Origin: Streptomyces sp. SCUT-3
GTDB taxonomy: Bacteria; Actinomycetota; Actinomycetes; Streptomycetales; Streptomycetaceae
Length of the DNA stretch: 64,000 nt
Reading direction: 5' to 3'
Assembly: GCF_014083985.1 (NCBI RefSeq)
Contig: NZ_CP046907.1
Coordinates: 3,510,501-3,574,500 of the forward strand
A program made the position numbers and the translations under genes. Below are positions 52,850 through 60,837 of the stretch, in pieces (position 1 is the first letter of the stretch; every line of letters starts with the position of its first letter). The notes beneath the pieces were generated by a model, which ran no database searches, was not told the DNA's origin, and worked only from the letters and a program-made list of their open reading frames with translations.

Positions 52850-53641
52850 TTGGCAGGGTTCGACGCAACATTTGTCTTCCGTCCTGAGAATCTCGGAGTG
52901 GTGCGAGCCATGAACGCTGCTGCTCAGCGTCGGGCTCGCGAAATGAATATCCGTTGGAAAAGTCGCACAACAGAGGATGGCGTCGGCTACACGGCCATGG
53001 ACGGCTGGAGTTATGGTTTGGATGTTCTCTTGGAAAGATTGCGCCGCGACCTACCTACCATTGCTGAGGCGACCCCAGGTTGGCGGAGTGCATCTTACCG
53101 CCGCAGGCTTGGAAATGGTTATGTTGATATCCTCACCAAATATCGATGCGATTGGTACGATCGTTACTACAAAACGAACGATTCGTACGTTCCCACTCTA
53201 CGTGCAATCAGATCATCCTCTGTCTGGCCAATCCACTCTCTGTGGCCTGGAAGCGGCGATCAAGAGCTGGGGATGCGGTTAGTGGTAGCGCAAACAGTGA
53301 TGGCAGCTTGGTGCATCCAAGAGGTCGAACCGGAGGTAGTAATAGAGGAGCTTCACACGGCCGCCGAATTGATGCTAAAGCGTATTACGCAAATGCCAGA
53401 TCGAACGAAGTTTCCTGATTTGATCAGGGAAGCTCGTCGCAAGCGCGTGTTTTCTGCCGAACCCATGACGTTCGTCTACGCAGACCCCAAGCGAGCTCTT
53501 ACAGTGCAGCAACTCCTGAAGTCGCTCCTACGGGAGCGGAACGAAAGTAAGCATGGCGGGAGATCGCAGGCTGAGAGCTGGCTCGAAGAGAATTTCTGGC
53601 CGATTGCTGACCTATTGGAGTCATTGTCGGCACAGGTCTAA
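52850..53641 (+). CDS. hypothetical protein with HEPN-like RNxxxH motif (AICE cargo)
   Basis: 263 residues from TTG 52850 (GAAGGGGGAAAG upstream). Helical protein with aromatic-rich stretches (KYRCDWYDRYYKTNDSYVP). Near the C-terminus, 'LLRERNESKHGG' gives R230-N231-x3-H235, the R-[N/D/H]-x3-5-H motif of HEPN ribonucleases, in a helix as expected. No other known domain. Base composition is as AT-rich as the HNH gene. One in-frame TTA codon (53279-53281) would make expression depend on bldA tRNA. The HEPN call is a motif-level inference. Confidence 0.65.
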   Translation: MAGFDATFVFRPENLGVVRAMNAAAQRRAREMNIRWKSRTTEDGVGYTAMDGWSYGLDVLLERLRRDLPTIAEATPGWRSASYRRRLGNGYVDILTKYRCDWYDRYYKTNDSYVPTLRAIRSSSVWPIHSLWPGSGDQELGMRLVVAQTVMAAWCIQEVEPEVVIEELHTAAELMLKRITQMPDRTKFPDLIREARRKRVFSAEPMTFVYADPKRALTVQQLLKSLLRERNESKHGGRSQAESWLEENFWPIADLLESLSAQV

Positions 53642-53735
53642 GGGGCGCGTCATAACGGCACCATAGGTCAAGGAAAAGCGGTACAGCAACTCGTTTGACA
53701 AGGCGTGCCATCGAATATAACTGCAGATGCTGATT

Positions 53736-54479
53736 TCATCTCGTGCGGTAAATTCTGGGCGAAGAATACTCTCTTACCTTTGCTTTTTGAGCCACAATAA
53801 GGAAATTGTCGTATGAGCGGATCAGCTCGCCGCGTGCCGAGTTAACTTTATTGACAGCTTGGTCATAAAGGTCGGGGCTTGCAAACTCGTGCCGATCTGG
53901 CATCTGCAGGACTCGTCTTCCATTTGCATAGTCAGAGGTCAGTTCGTGTGCGGTTGTGGTAATGAATTCGTCTAGAGTTCGAACGAATTCCTGGTAAGCA
54001 TGGTTGAGTTGCTGATCGTCGAATCCTCGTGGATCTAGCTCGCACTGCGTGAGAAGTGCGAGAAGCGGGTCTACATCCCCACCCTCGAAGCGTGAGGGGA
54101 TGAACCCCGTTTTGAGCCATTGGATCGTATAGCTGTCCGGGGGAATGGTTGCGATGACTTTCTGGAAACGGGATATGTCGTGGCTGCTAGGTTCCTGTAG
54201 CTGCTCCTGTAGCTGAGTAATTTTGTCGAGCTGTCTTAGGTGGTTGTTCATCAAGTAGATCAGCATGGATAGAAGAACGATCGACACTATTGTCGGTATC
54301 CACCAGTGGGTCTTCAGCCAGCGGCGGAAGCTTTCGGATGTCAGAAGAGGAACGACTGCGCTGACATCAGCGATCAGGCCAACCGCGAGCACGGCGGTGG
54401 AACTTGATACTCGGTCGGTCAGTGTTCTAGCGGTCATGTGCACAGCGTATTCGGATGCGTCGGCGTGAGCGGTGACCAT
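53736..54479 (-). CDS. membrane protein of unknown function (AICE cargo)
   Basis: 247 residues from ATG 54479 (ATG 54437 is an alternative; both ribosome sites are weak). One weak hydrophobic segment (STAVLAVGLIADVSAVVPLL) and one clear membrane helix (WWIPTIVSIVLLSMLIYLM) in the first ~80 residues. A coiled-coil (HLRQLDKITQLQEQLQEP) follows, then a ~150-residue soluble helical domain. Convergent with the HEPN-like gene, with a 94-bp gap, and of similar low GC. Membrane-plus-soluble-domain proteins of this kind are common effectors or immunity partners in defence loci, but I recognise no family. Confidence 0.65.
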   Translation of the reverse strand: MVTAHADASEYAVHMTARTLTDRVSSSTAVLAVGLIADVSAVVPLLTSESFRRWLKTHWWIPTIVSIVLLSMLIYLMNNHLRQLDKITQLQEQLQEPSSHDISRFQKVIATIPPDSYTIQWLKTGFIPSRFEGGDVDPLLALLTQCELDPRGFDDQQLNHAYQEFVRTLDEFITTTAHELTSDYANGRRVLQMPDRHEFASPDLYDQAVNKVNSARGELIRSYDNFLIVAQKAKVREYSSPRIYRTR

Positions 54480-54669
54480 AGGAAGAACTACGTGATCTCG
54501 TCAGCTGATGCAGCCGCGGTCACGGACGTTCAGACGAGACCCTAAGCCATCTCCTCACCGGCAACCAGCCACTCATGAACGCAGGTGAACGCCCCTGCAG
54601 GCAGCCCATGACCCCACCAACGCAGTTGGATAGCGTGCGGTGGCGTACGTTGTCGGCTTTGGAGGCCCC

Positions 54670-55215
54670 ATGCACGCCACTGCACTCACCAGACCGAGTC
54701 GACTCTGGTCGGCGGACGAGGTTCTGACGCGTCCCAGCTCTGTGCCCGCTGCTCCCGGCGTGTACGGATGGCACTTCACGGAGGCTCCGTGTTCGGACCT
54801 GGCTGCTGGACAGCTCCTCTACGTGGGCATCGCTCCGCGGCACATGGCGAACCGGAAGAGTACCCAGAACCTGCGGACGCGGGTGCGGTACCACTTCCGG
54901 GGTAACGCGGCCGGCTCCACGCTGCGGCTCACCCTGGGCTGCCTGCTCGGCCTGGAGCTGCGCCGGGTCGGCAGCGGCCGGCGCATGACCTTCGGCCAGG
55001 CTGGGGAAGCCGCGCTCAGTCAGTGGATGGCGGAGCACGCACGCGTGTGCTGGGTGGAACACCCGGAGCCGTGGACCGCGGAGTCCGACCTGATCACCCG
55101 GCTGGATTTGCCCCTGAACCTTGACCAGAACCGGCACAACGGCTTCCACGCCCGTCTCACCGAGATACGTGCCCAAGCCCGCCAGCAAGCCAGGGAGCTG
55201 CCCATCAGTGCCTGA
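54670..55215 (+). CDS. GIY-YIG nuclease domain protein
   Basis: 181 residues from ATG 54670 with GGAGG 4 bp upstream. GIY-like 'PGVYGWHF' (~29-36) and YIG-like 'LLYVGIAPR' (~49-57) are followed by 'LRTRVRYHFRGNAAGSTLRLTLG', where the catalytic Arg/His-bearing helix of the family lies, and a conserved ETDLI-like 'AESDLITRLDLPLNLDQN' (catalytic Glu position). High GC again, unlike the cargo just before it. It stands next to attR. May act in element maintenance or as a homing-type nuclease; target unknown. Confidence 0.82.
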   Translation: MHATALTRPSRLWSADEVLTRPSSVPAAPGVYGWHFTEAPCSDLAAGQLLYVGIAPRHMANRKSTQNLRTRVRYHFRGNAAGSTLRLTLGCLLGLELRRVGSGRRMTFGQAGEAALSQWMAEHARVCWVEHPEPWTAESDLITRLDLPLNLDQNRHNGFHARLTEIRAQARQQARELPISA

Positions 55216-55228
55216 TTAGTCTTCGAAC

Positions 55229-55255
55229 GGCTGACATCACCAGGTGACATCAACG
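55229..55255. repeat. arm-type repeat near attR
   Basis: TGACATCACCAGGTGACATC continues into AACG; it matches the segment just inside attL (41862-41885) apart from two bases. Candidate integrase arm-binding sites at both ends of the element. Confidence 0.45.
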
Positions 55256-55348
55256 TCCCCGGACGACAGCAGACTGAGGCAGCTGCACGAGGACCAGGAG
55301 CTGTCAGGGACACGAGAGTAAGGCAGGCCGCGCAGCCTGGTGATCGAA

Positions 55349-55448
55349 CTCCTAAAGCGGGTGTCGCAGGTTCGAATCCTGCCTGGGGCACACAGTCCGA
55401 CCAGCACGAAGCCCCGGCCCGATCAGGGTCCGGGGCTTTTCCGTGCCG
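55349..55448. repeat. attR: right 100-bp direct repeat of the AICE
   Basis: Identical to 41759-41858. It contains the tRNA-Arg 3' half and its terminator but no 5' half, so it is not a functional tRNA gene. Confidence 0.95.
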
Positions 55449-56192
55449 TTCGGCGTTCACCGTGGTGCCCCGGAGTGGCCGGTTCCGTGCGGCTTCGAGG
55501 ACCGGCGTGCACGAAGCCGAGGTTTGGGGTTCCCGGAGCCGTGGTGCACGTCCGCCGCCGGTGTTCAGGTCGCCGGGAGGCGGTAGGCCAGGACGTAGGC
55601 GTCGGCCGCCATCACCGTGTCGCAGACCTCCACCGCGCGGCCGGCGGTGTCGTGGGCGGTGCGGATCAGGTGGATGACCGGGACGCCCGCGGCGAGCCGG
55701 AGCGTCTTGACCTCGTCGGGGGAGGGCATGCGGGCGCGGATCTCCTCGTCGAAGTGGTCCAGGCGGTGGCCCAGTTCCTCGAGGCGGGCGTAGATGCCGC
55801 CGGGGCCGGGGTTGGGCTCGGCGATCGGGGTGCCCCGGGCGATGTCGAGCGGGAGGTAGGAGACGGCGAACTCCACCGGCCGGTCGTCCAGCAGGTACCG
55901 GCGCCGCCGGGCCAGCACGCGGCGCGGGGAGCCGAGCCGGGCGGAGATGTCCTGTGTGGGGCGTTCCTCGCGCACCTGAAGGCTGTCCACCTCCGGGCGG
56001 GAGCCCGCGGCGTCCGCCTCCACTATGAACGCCGACTTGCCCTGCTCGCGGTGGCGGCGGGCGAACCGGGTCGGAGGCCAGCCGGCGGACCACAGTCAGG
56101 TCGGCAAGCTCCCACCTGCGCACAACGGTTCACCAGACACGTGACACAGGGCGAGTAATACCTTTCTCCACAGGCTCATGGCGGCTCGCTCC
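55449..56192. mobile_element. relic of a second, related AICE
   Basis: Homologous to two separate backbone parts of the intact element, 48340-48990 (repressor) and 50568-50664 (last 20 codons of the hypothetical gene plus its 3' flank), fused at about 56090-56095. The intervening ~1.6 kb is deleted. Divergence of several percent shows it is not a recent duplication. Confidence 0.75.
55565..56094 (-). pseudogene. truncated and frameshifted copy of the KorSA-like GntR gene
   Basis: The UTRA effector domain is nearly identical to residues ~110-262 of the repressor at 48406-49194 (a handful of changes in 152 residues). Around 56068-56070 an extra G (ACCGGG for ACCGG) shifts the frame. The homology stops at about 56090, before the DNA-binding domain, where it is joined directly to a backbone segment related to 50568-50664. 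It cannot bind DNA. It belongs to a relic AICE outside attR. Confidence 0.85.
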
Positions 56193-56265
56193 ACTGGCGT
56201 CGTGCGGTGTCCGGGCCGCCGGGCTGGGGCCGCTGGATGATTCCGGTGGCCCCAGCCGGATGTGG

Positions 56266-57096
56266 TCAGCGAGGGTCGTTCAGGAGGCTGCTGATCTGTT
56301 CGTGGAGTTCGTGCGGCAGGTGGACGGTCCAGCGGTCGGCGGCCTCGGCGGCCAGGTCGCGGCTCCAGCGCCAGCTGTTGCGTGCCGCTGTGCGCACGTC
56401 CTGGTCGCGGACGGTGGCCGTGGTGGAGGCGTAGCGATGGCGGTCGGTCTCGGGCAGGTCCTGTTCGAGTGCGCGGCTGGGGGTGAGCCAGTGGGCCGTG
56501 CTGTTGCGCAACAGGCGGCAGAGCTGAAGTTGCTGGGGCGCGATGACGGTGTGCAACAGGGCGTGGGCGCGGGCGATCTCGCCGCGGGCCAGGACGTGGG
56601 CGAGCATGAGCGTCCAGTTGGTCAGCTCGTCGGTGAGCTGCTGGGCGGTGGTCACCGGCTCGGGCGGCTGGAAGGTGGCCAGCTGCCGGGCGGCCCGGGT
56701 GAGCCGGCCGGTGCGGTCGAGCAGGACGGCTTCGTCGGGGCGGGGCAGGTGCACCATGCCTTGCCAGGTGGGGACTTCGTCGATGCCGGGACCGGCCGGG
56801 GCGAGGTGGAACTCGCCGCGCATCAGGTCGTCGAAGACGACGGCGAGGATGCCGTACATGTTGGTGTAGGCGAGCTGAAGCGGTGCGAGTTGTGCCAGGA
56901 AGCCGGGGCCGTCGAAGTCGGAGAGGCGGTCGTCCTGGATGTAGAGATATGCCTCGATGTCGGAATGGGCGTCGGCCTCCCCCACGGTCCACGAGCCGTA
57001 GAGCAGTACGCCCTCCAGTCGGGTGTCGGCGTGGGCGAGCTGTCGCAGGCGTGCGATGCGGTCGTCCAGGGCGGAACGGGCAGAGCGAACGGACAT
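56266..57096 (-). CDS. nucleotidyltransferase, lincosamide/aminoglycoside adenylyltransferase-like
   Basis: 276 residues from ATG 57096. The nucleotidyltransferase signature GSWTVGEADAHSDIE (~34-48; G-S-x-G-x-D-x-D type) is followed by a helical C-terminus (LTNWTLMLAHVLARGEIARAHALLHTVIAPQQLQLCRLL) like Lnu(F)/LinB-type enzymes. These adenylylate lincosamides. The key acidic residues are present, so activity is plausible. Located just outside the mobile elements, so it may be accessory. Substrate not provable from sequence. Confidence 0.8.
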   Translation of the reverse strand: MSVRSARSALDDRIARLRQLAHADTRLEGVLLYGSWTVGEADAHSDIEAYLYIQDDRLSDFDGPGFLAQLAPLQLAYTNMYGILAVVFDDLMRGEFHLAPAGPGIDEVPTWQGMVHLPRPDEAVLLDRTGRLTRAARQLATFQPPEPVTTAQQLTDELTNWTLMLAHVLARGEIARAHALLHTVIAPQQLQLCRLLRNSTAHWLTPSRALEQDLPETDRHRYASTTATVRDQDVRTAARNSWRWSRDLAAEAADRWTVHLPHELHEQISSLLNDPR

Positions 57097-57204
57097 GGTG
57101 TGGTCGTGTCTCCTGAGGTGGGCGTGCGGGCACGCTGACGGAGCCCGGCACCTGCCGGGCGGATGTCTGTGAACCGTCGCGGTCCGCTCAGGAGAAGTTG
57201 CCCA

Positions 57205-57330
57205 TGGCCGAGATCATAGGAGACGGCTCGACCGCCGAGCCGGGGGCAGCAGATCAGGGTGGCTGCGATACCGGCGAAGGCCAGGGAATGCTCGGTCTTG
57301 TGCCAGTACGGGTGCCGTCGACGTCCCCGT
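57205..57330 (-). pseudogene. possible transposase C-terminal remnant
   Basis: The minus strand reads HPYWHKTEHSLAFAGIAATL then ICCPRLGG, which resembles the helical C-terminus of an IS5-like transposase. No catalytic part or inverted repeats remain. Weak evidence. Confidence 0.25.
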
Positions 57331-57376
57331 GCCGGCGCTCGCAGCAGGACCGGTGTCGCATGCACTTGGGCCTGAC

Positions 57377-58021
57377 TCAGGTGGAGACAGGGGTGCGGGA
57401 CAGGGCGGTGCGCAGAGCGAAGGCGCCGAGCAGGCCGCCTGCCGTGAACCGCTGGACGGCCATGGCGCGGGGCCGGGCGGCCAGAAACCCCGACACGCGT
57501 GCTGCTCCCAGCATGATCAGGGCGTTCACGGAAACCCCCACGACGATCTGCACGCCACCGAGTTGGAGCAGCTGCCCTCGGGCCGGACCTGCCTGCGGAT
57601 CCAGGAACTGGGGCAGGAGGGCGGCATACACAAGAGCGATCTTGGGGTTGAGCAGGTTGGTCAGCAGCCCCGTCGAGAACAGGCGGGCGTCGGGGACCGG
57701 AGGCAGGTCCCGGGCCGGGGAGAAGGGCGAGCGGCCTCCGGGCTTGAGCATGTCCCAGGCGAGGTAGGCCAGGTAGGCGGCCCCGGCGAGCTTGACCACC
57801 GTGAACGCCACCGGCACGGCGGCGAACAACGCGGACAGGCCCGCAGCCGCGGCCAACAGGTAGCACACGAACCCCACGGCGGTCCCGCTGAGGCTGACCA
57901 GGCCCGCCCTGCGGCCCTGGGTGATCGCGCGGGAGGCAAGGTGGATCATGTTCGGTCCCGGGGTCAGGGCCATGCCCAGTTCGACCAGGGCCACTCCTCC
58001 GGCTGCGGCCAGAGTGATCAC
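57377..58021 (-). CDS. LysE/RhtB-family amino acid exporter
   Basis: 214 residues from GTG 58021 with AGGAGG 7 bp upstream. Six hydrophobic segments and the family start 'ELGMALTPGPNMIHLASRAITQGRRAGLVSLSGTAVGF', including the conserved PGPN. 'LLTNLLNPKIALVYAALLPQFLDP' is also typical. It exports amino acids (Lys/Arg, Thr or homoserine lactone type). A 17-bp palindrome, CGGGTACC-C-GGTACCCG, lies 23 bp upstream, a probable operator. Confidence 0.93.
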   Translation of the reverse strand: MITLAAAGGVALVELGMALTPGPNMIHLASRAITQGRRAGLVSLSGTAVGFVCYLLAAAAGLSALFAAVPVAFTVVKLAGAAYLAYLAWDMLKPGGRSPFSPARDLPPVPDARLFSTGLLTNLLNPKIALVYAALLPQFLDPQAGPARGQLLQLGGVQIVVGVSVNALIMLGAARVSGFLAARPRAMAVQRFTAGGLLGAFALRTALSRTPVST

Positions 58022-58044
58022 CGGTCAACCTCCTGGTTGTTCGC

Positions 58045-58061
58045 CGGGTACCCGGTACCCG
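58045..58061. promoter_or_regulatory. palindromic operator upstream of lysE-like gene
   Basis: CGGGTACC-C-GGTACCCG, perfect 8-bp arms with one central base. No adjacent regulator gene (LysG type) is present, so the binder is unknown. The rest of the gap to 58455 shows no gene. Confidence 0.6.
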
Positions 58062-58455
58062 GAGTGGGGAGTCGCCCGGCTGCAACGGACGGCTGCGACG
58101 CATCAGCAGCGCCTGCCTTGCCTGCGGCAGGATACGGCCTTGCCGCTCGGTACCTCCGTGCATTCCCGACCCCGGTCCCGTTCCCGGCCCGCCGGCGACA
58201 TCAGCGACAGCCGAAACCTCTGTCCCGGTGCATGACGTCAACAGGTATCAACGGCAGCGGACAGCGACGGGCAGCAGCGGGCAGCGGCGGCACCGTGCGG
58301 TTCCGGGGGCCGGGGCGGATGTGGTCGAGGTCCGGACTCCCTGGTCCGGGGCCGCGGCGGCGGCGATCATGCAGCCGAGTCGAACTGTGTGATGATGCGC
58401 GGAAATTGACCGGCTCCGGGGTGGGGTCGGGTGTGAAAGAGGGGCGGGGCCCATC

Positions 58456-59559
58456 GTGGGCAGGGACGGGGAGTCGTCCATACCGGACGAGGAGTGGGAG
58501 CGCTTCCTCCGTGAAGCGGAGGCCGGGATCGAGGACGCGCCCGAGGAGCCGTCGGCGCGGGCCCGGATGGTGGCGCGGCGGCTGCGGGAGGAGGCCGGCC
58601 GGCCGGGGCCGTGGCGGAGTCACCGACCGGCCCGACGGCGGCGGGACAAGGGCTGGTACGTGATCGGCCTGCCGGCTGCGGCCGCCCTGCTGGCCGTGGC
58701 GCTGTATCCGGGGCCGGTGGCCGGCTGGTTCGACGGCGGGGGCGGCGGCGGGGGTGCGCCGCTCGCGGTGGAGTCGGAACGTCCGGACCAGGCGCCGCCC
58801 ACGGAAGCGGCAGCCCTGCGTCCGACCGTGGAGCAGCCTTTCAGGGGGTCGCCCGCGGCGCGGTGGGGCGACGGGACCGCCGGGATCGGCATGCCCTCGG
58901 CGCGGGCGACCGGCTGGATGGACAAGGAGCAGGTCGCGCAGGCGCTCGAGAAGAGCCGGGACTTCCTTGCCGCGTCCGGTCTGGAGCCCGGTGTGCTGCG
59001 CGGGGAGCGGCCGCGGAAGGCGATCGCGTTGATCAATCCCCACCAGCGGGACGTCCAGGACTACCTGGCGGCCGCGTTCCGCGAGCCCGGCCGGGAGAAC
59101 GATCCGCTGCTGCTGTTCAGCCGGTTCGACGAGGAGGAGGTCCGGCTCGTCGGGGACGTGGTCAAAACGCGGGGGCGGATCACGTACCGGGAGGGTGAGC
59201 GCGGCGCGGTCGAGGTGACCGCCGACGTCACCTACGTGTACCCGGTCGTGCGCGCCGCGGCGGGAAGCGACGAAGTCGCGCGCACGATCGTGCGCCGCGA
59301 GATCGTGATGAGCTGGGACGACCCGGCGAAGGTCGTCGTCGAGCCGGGCACGTTCTCCCTCGTCTCCTACAAGGCGGACACCACCAACGGCGGCTGCGGC
59401 ACCCCCACCGGCTACTTCACCCCCAGCTTCGGCGCGGAGCGCGCGACCACGCGCCCGGGGGACGGCCCCGAGGTCGACCCGTACGACCGGAGCACGTCGA
59501 TGGAAACGCGTATGCGGGAGGCCGGCGACGCGGAGTGCGGGACCGCCACGCGGTCGTGA
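58456..59559 (+). CDS. membrane-anchored protein of unknown function
   Basis: 367 residues from GTG 58456. The cytoplasmic N-terminus is acidic then basic (PDEEWERFLREAEAGIEDAPEEPSARARMVARRL). One membrane helix follows (WYVIGLPAAAALLAVALYPGPV, ~68-89), then a Gly-rich stretch and an extracellular domain (ATGWMDKEQVAQALEKSRDFL, INPHQRDVQDYLAAAF, VEVTADVTYVYPVVRAAAG, FSLVSYKADTTNGGCGTPTGYF) with two cysteines. This is a recurring Streptomyces family of unknown role. Monocistronic. Confidence 0.8.
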   Translation: MGRDGESSIPDEEWERFLREAEAGIEDAPEEPSARARMVARRLREEAGRPGPWRSHRPARRRRDKGWYVIGLPAAAALLAVALYPGPVAGWFDGGGGGGGAPLAVESERPDQAPPTEAAALRPTVEQPFRGSPAARWGDGTAGIGMPSARATGWMDKEQVAQALEKSRDFLAASGLEPGVLRGERPRKAIALINPHQRDVQDYLAAAFREPGRENDPLLLFSRFDEEEVRLVGDVVKTRGRITYREGERGAVEVTADVTYVYPVVRAAAGSDEVARTIVRREIVMSWDDPAKVVVEPGTFSLVSYKADTTNGGCGTPTGYFTPSFGAERATTRPGDGPEVDPYDRSTSMETRMREAGDAECGTATRS

Positions 59560-59562
59560 ACG

Positions 59563-59592
59563 GCAGGTGCAGGTGCAGGTGCAGGTGCGGGG
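59563..59592. repeat. hexanucleotide microsatellite (GCAGGT)
   Basis: About four to five perfect GCAGGT units just after the stop of the preceding gene. The remaining gap to 59916 has no supported gene; AAGGAGA at about 59904 is the ribosome site of the next gene. Confidence 0.8.
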
Positions 59593-59916
59593 GCGAGGAG
59601 GCCTGCTCCTGCTCCGCGGTGCCCGGCTGCGGGTCCGGCGGACTCCGGCGGCGGGCTCTCGGACGGCACTGGGACGGGATCCCCGCGCTTGCCGGGGCGG
59701 GGGCCGGCCGTCGGCGGCGTGCGCGGGGGTTCTACGACGGAGCGGTGGAGGCGGGTGGCTGTCAGTAGCGGTTGTTAGGTTCCCGCACGTGCTGCCGAGG
59801 AGATCACTCGCCGCCCCCTCGGGCTCGATTTGATCAGCACCTGACATTCGGTGGCCGTGTGAGTGACCCAGCCCGGTCCGTCGGGACCGGGACCGCTCCC
59901 GTGAAGGAGAAACCTG

Positions 59917-60837
59917 ATGAGAAGCAGCGCGCCGGTCCGCGGCCTGGTCCGCACGGCGGCCGTCCTCGTGGCCGCCCTGGCCGCGACGGTGACGGCGGCC
60001 CCGCTGACGGGTACGGCGGAGGCACACGAGGCGGTGACGGGATCGCTCAGCTTCAGCGGCGAGCCGGGCGAGTACATCTCCGGCGGCCAGTCCTACACCT
60101 ACACCCCCGAGACCACCGAGATGTTCGACATCTCCGGGCCGGTCTCCCAGTCCGCCGTTGGCGCCACGGTCGTCACACCCGAGGGCAAGCGCTGGAGCCT
60201 GCACATGGAGGCCCCCTACGGGCAGAAGCTGACCTCCGGCGTCACCTACACCAACACCTCCAGCTGGCCCGACGCCCGGCCGGAGGACCCCCAGTTGCAG
60301 TTCAGCGAGACCGACCGCTACTGCGAGAGCGGCACCGGTTCTTTCACCGTCTCCCACATCGCCTACGGCCCCTACGGTTACATCCGCGAGATCGACGCCA
60401 CCTTCGAGCGGTACTGCAGCGGCTCCACGCTGCCCGTGCGAGGTGAGCTCCACGCCCGCATGCCCGAGCCGCCGGCGGAGCTCGCCGTCGGCATGGACCT
60501 GGACACCACGGGCACGGTCGACACCCGCACCGGAGAGATCACCGTCGGCGGTGAGGTGACCTGCAACAAGCCGGCCCGCATCACTCTCACCGCCAGCGCC
60601 TACCAGACACAGAAGCGCGGGACCGCGTCCGGCAGCCAGGAGGACCTGGTCGTCCTCTGCGAGCCCGGGGCCCCGGTCCCGTGGACCGCCTCCTTCACCA
60701 GCAACATCGACCCCACCGCCTCCTTCCAGCCCGGTGCCGCCGTGCTCCGGGGCATCGGCAGGGCGGACGACCGCGACTACCCGGCGAGCGTCGACACCGG
60801 GTTCCAGAGCGCCGACATCACTCTCGTCAGGTCCTGA
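59917..60837 (+). CDS. secreted protein of unknown function
   Basis: 306 residues from ATG 59917 with GAAGGAGA upstream. Classical signal peptide (RGLVRTAAVLVAALAATVTAAPLTGTAEAHEA, cleavage near AEA-HE). The mature part is beta-rich with two halves: 'GSLSFSGEPGEYISGGQSYTYTPETTEMFDIS' and 'DLDTTGTVDTRTGEITVGGEVTCNKPARITLTASA'. Four cysteines could form two disulfides. The second half resembles the DUF6299-type immunoglobulin-like modules of Streptomyces secreted proteins. Function unknown. Confidence 0.82.
   Translation: MRSSAPVRGLVRTAAVLVAALAATVTAAPLTGTAEAHEAVTGSLSFSGEPGEYISGGQSYTYTPETTEMFDISGPVSQSAVGATVVTPEGKRWSLHMEAPYGQKLTSGVTYTNTSSWPDARPEDPQLQFSETDRYCESGTGSFTVSHIAYGPYGYIREIDATFERYCSGSTLPVRGELHARMPEPPAELAVGMDLDTTGTVDTRTGEITVGGEVTCNKPARITLTASAYQTQKRGTASGSQEDLVVLCEPGAPVPWTASFTSNIDPTASFQPGAAVLRGIGRADDRDYPASVDTGFQSADITLVRS

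Larger units (their letters stand above)
41759..55448. mobile_element. actinomycete integrative and conjugative element (AICE, pSAM2/SLP1 type), ~13.7 kb
   Basis: Bounded by perfect 100-bp direct repeats, the left inside tRNA-Arg(CCU). It contains, in AICE order, int, xis, a RepSA-type initiator, Spd spread genes, an FtsK/TraB translocase, a KorSA-like repressor and a Nudix (Pif-like) gene, then accessory cargo and a GIY-YIG gene next to attR. All core functions look intact, so the element may still excise and move. Confidence 0.93.

Noticed and set aside
55349-55421. Second tRNA-Arg gene at the right end
   Set aside because: Only the 3' half from the anticodon loop is present; the 5' half is unrelated sequence.
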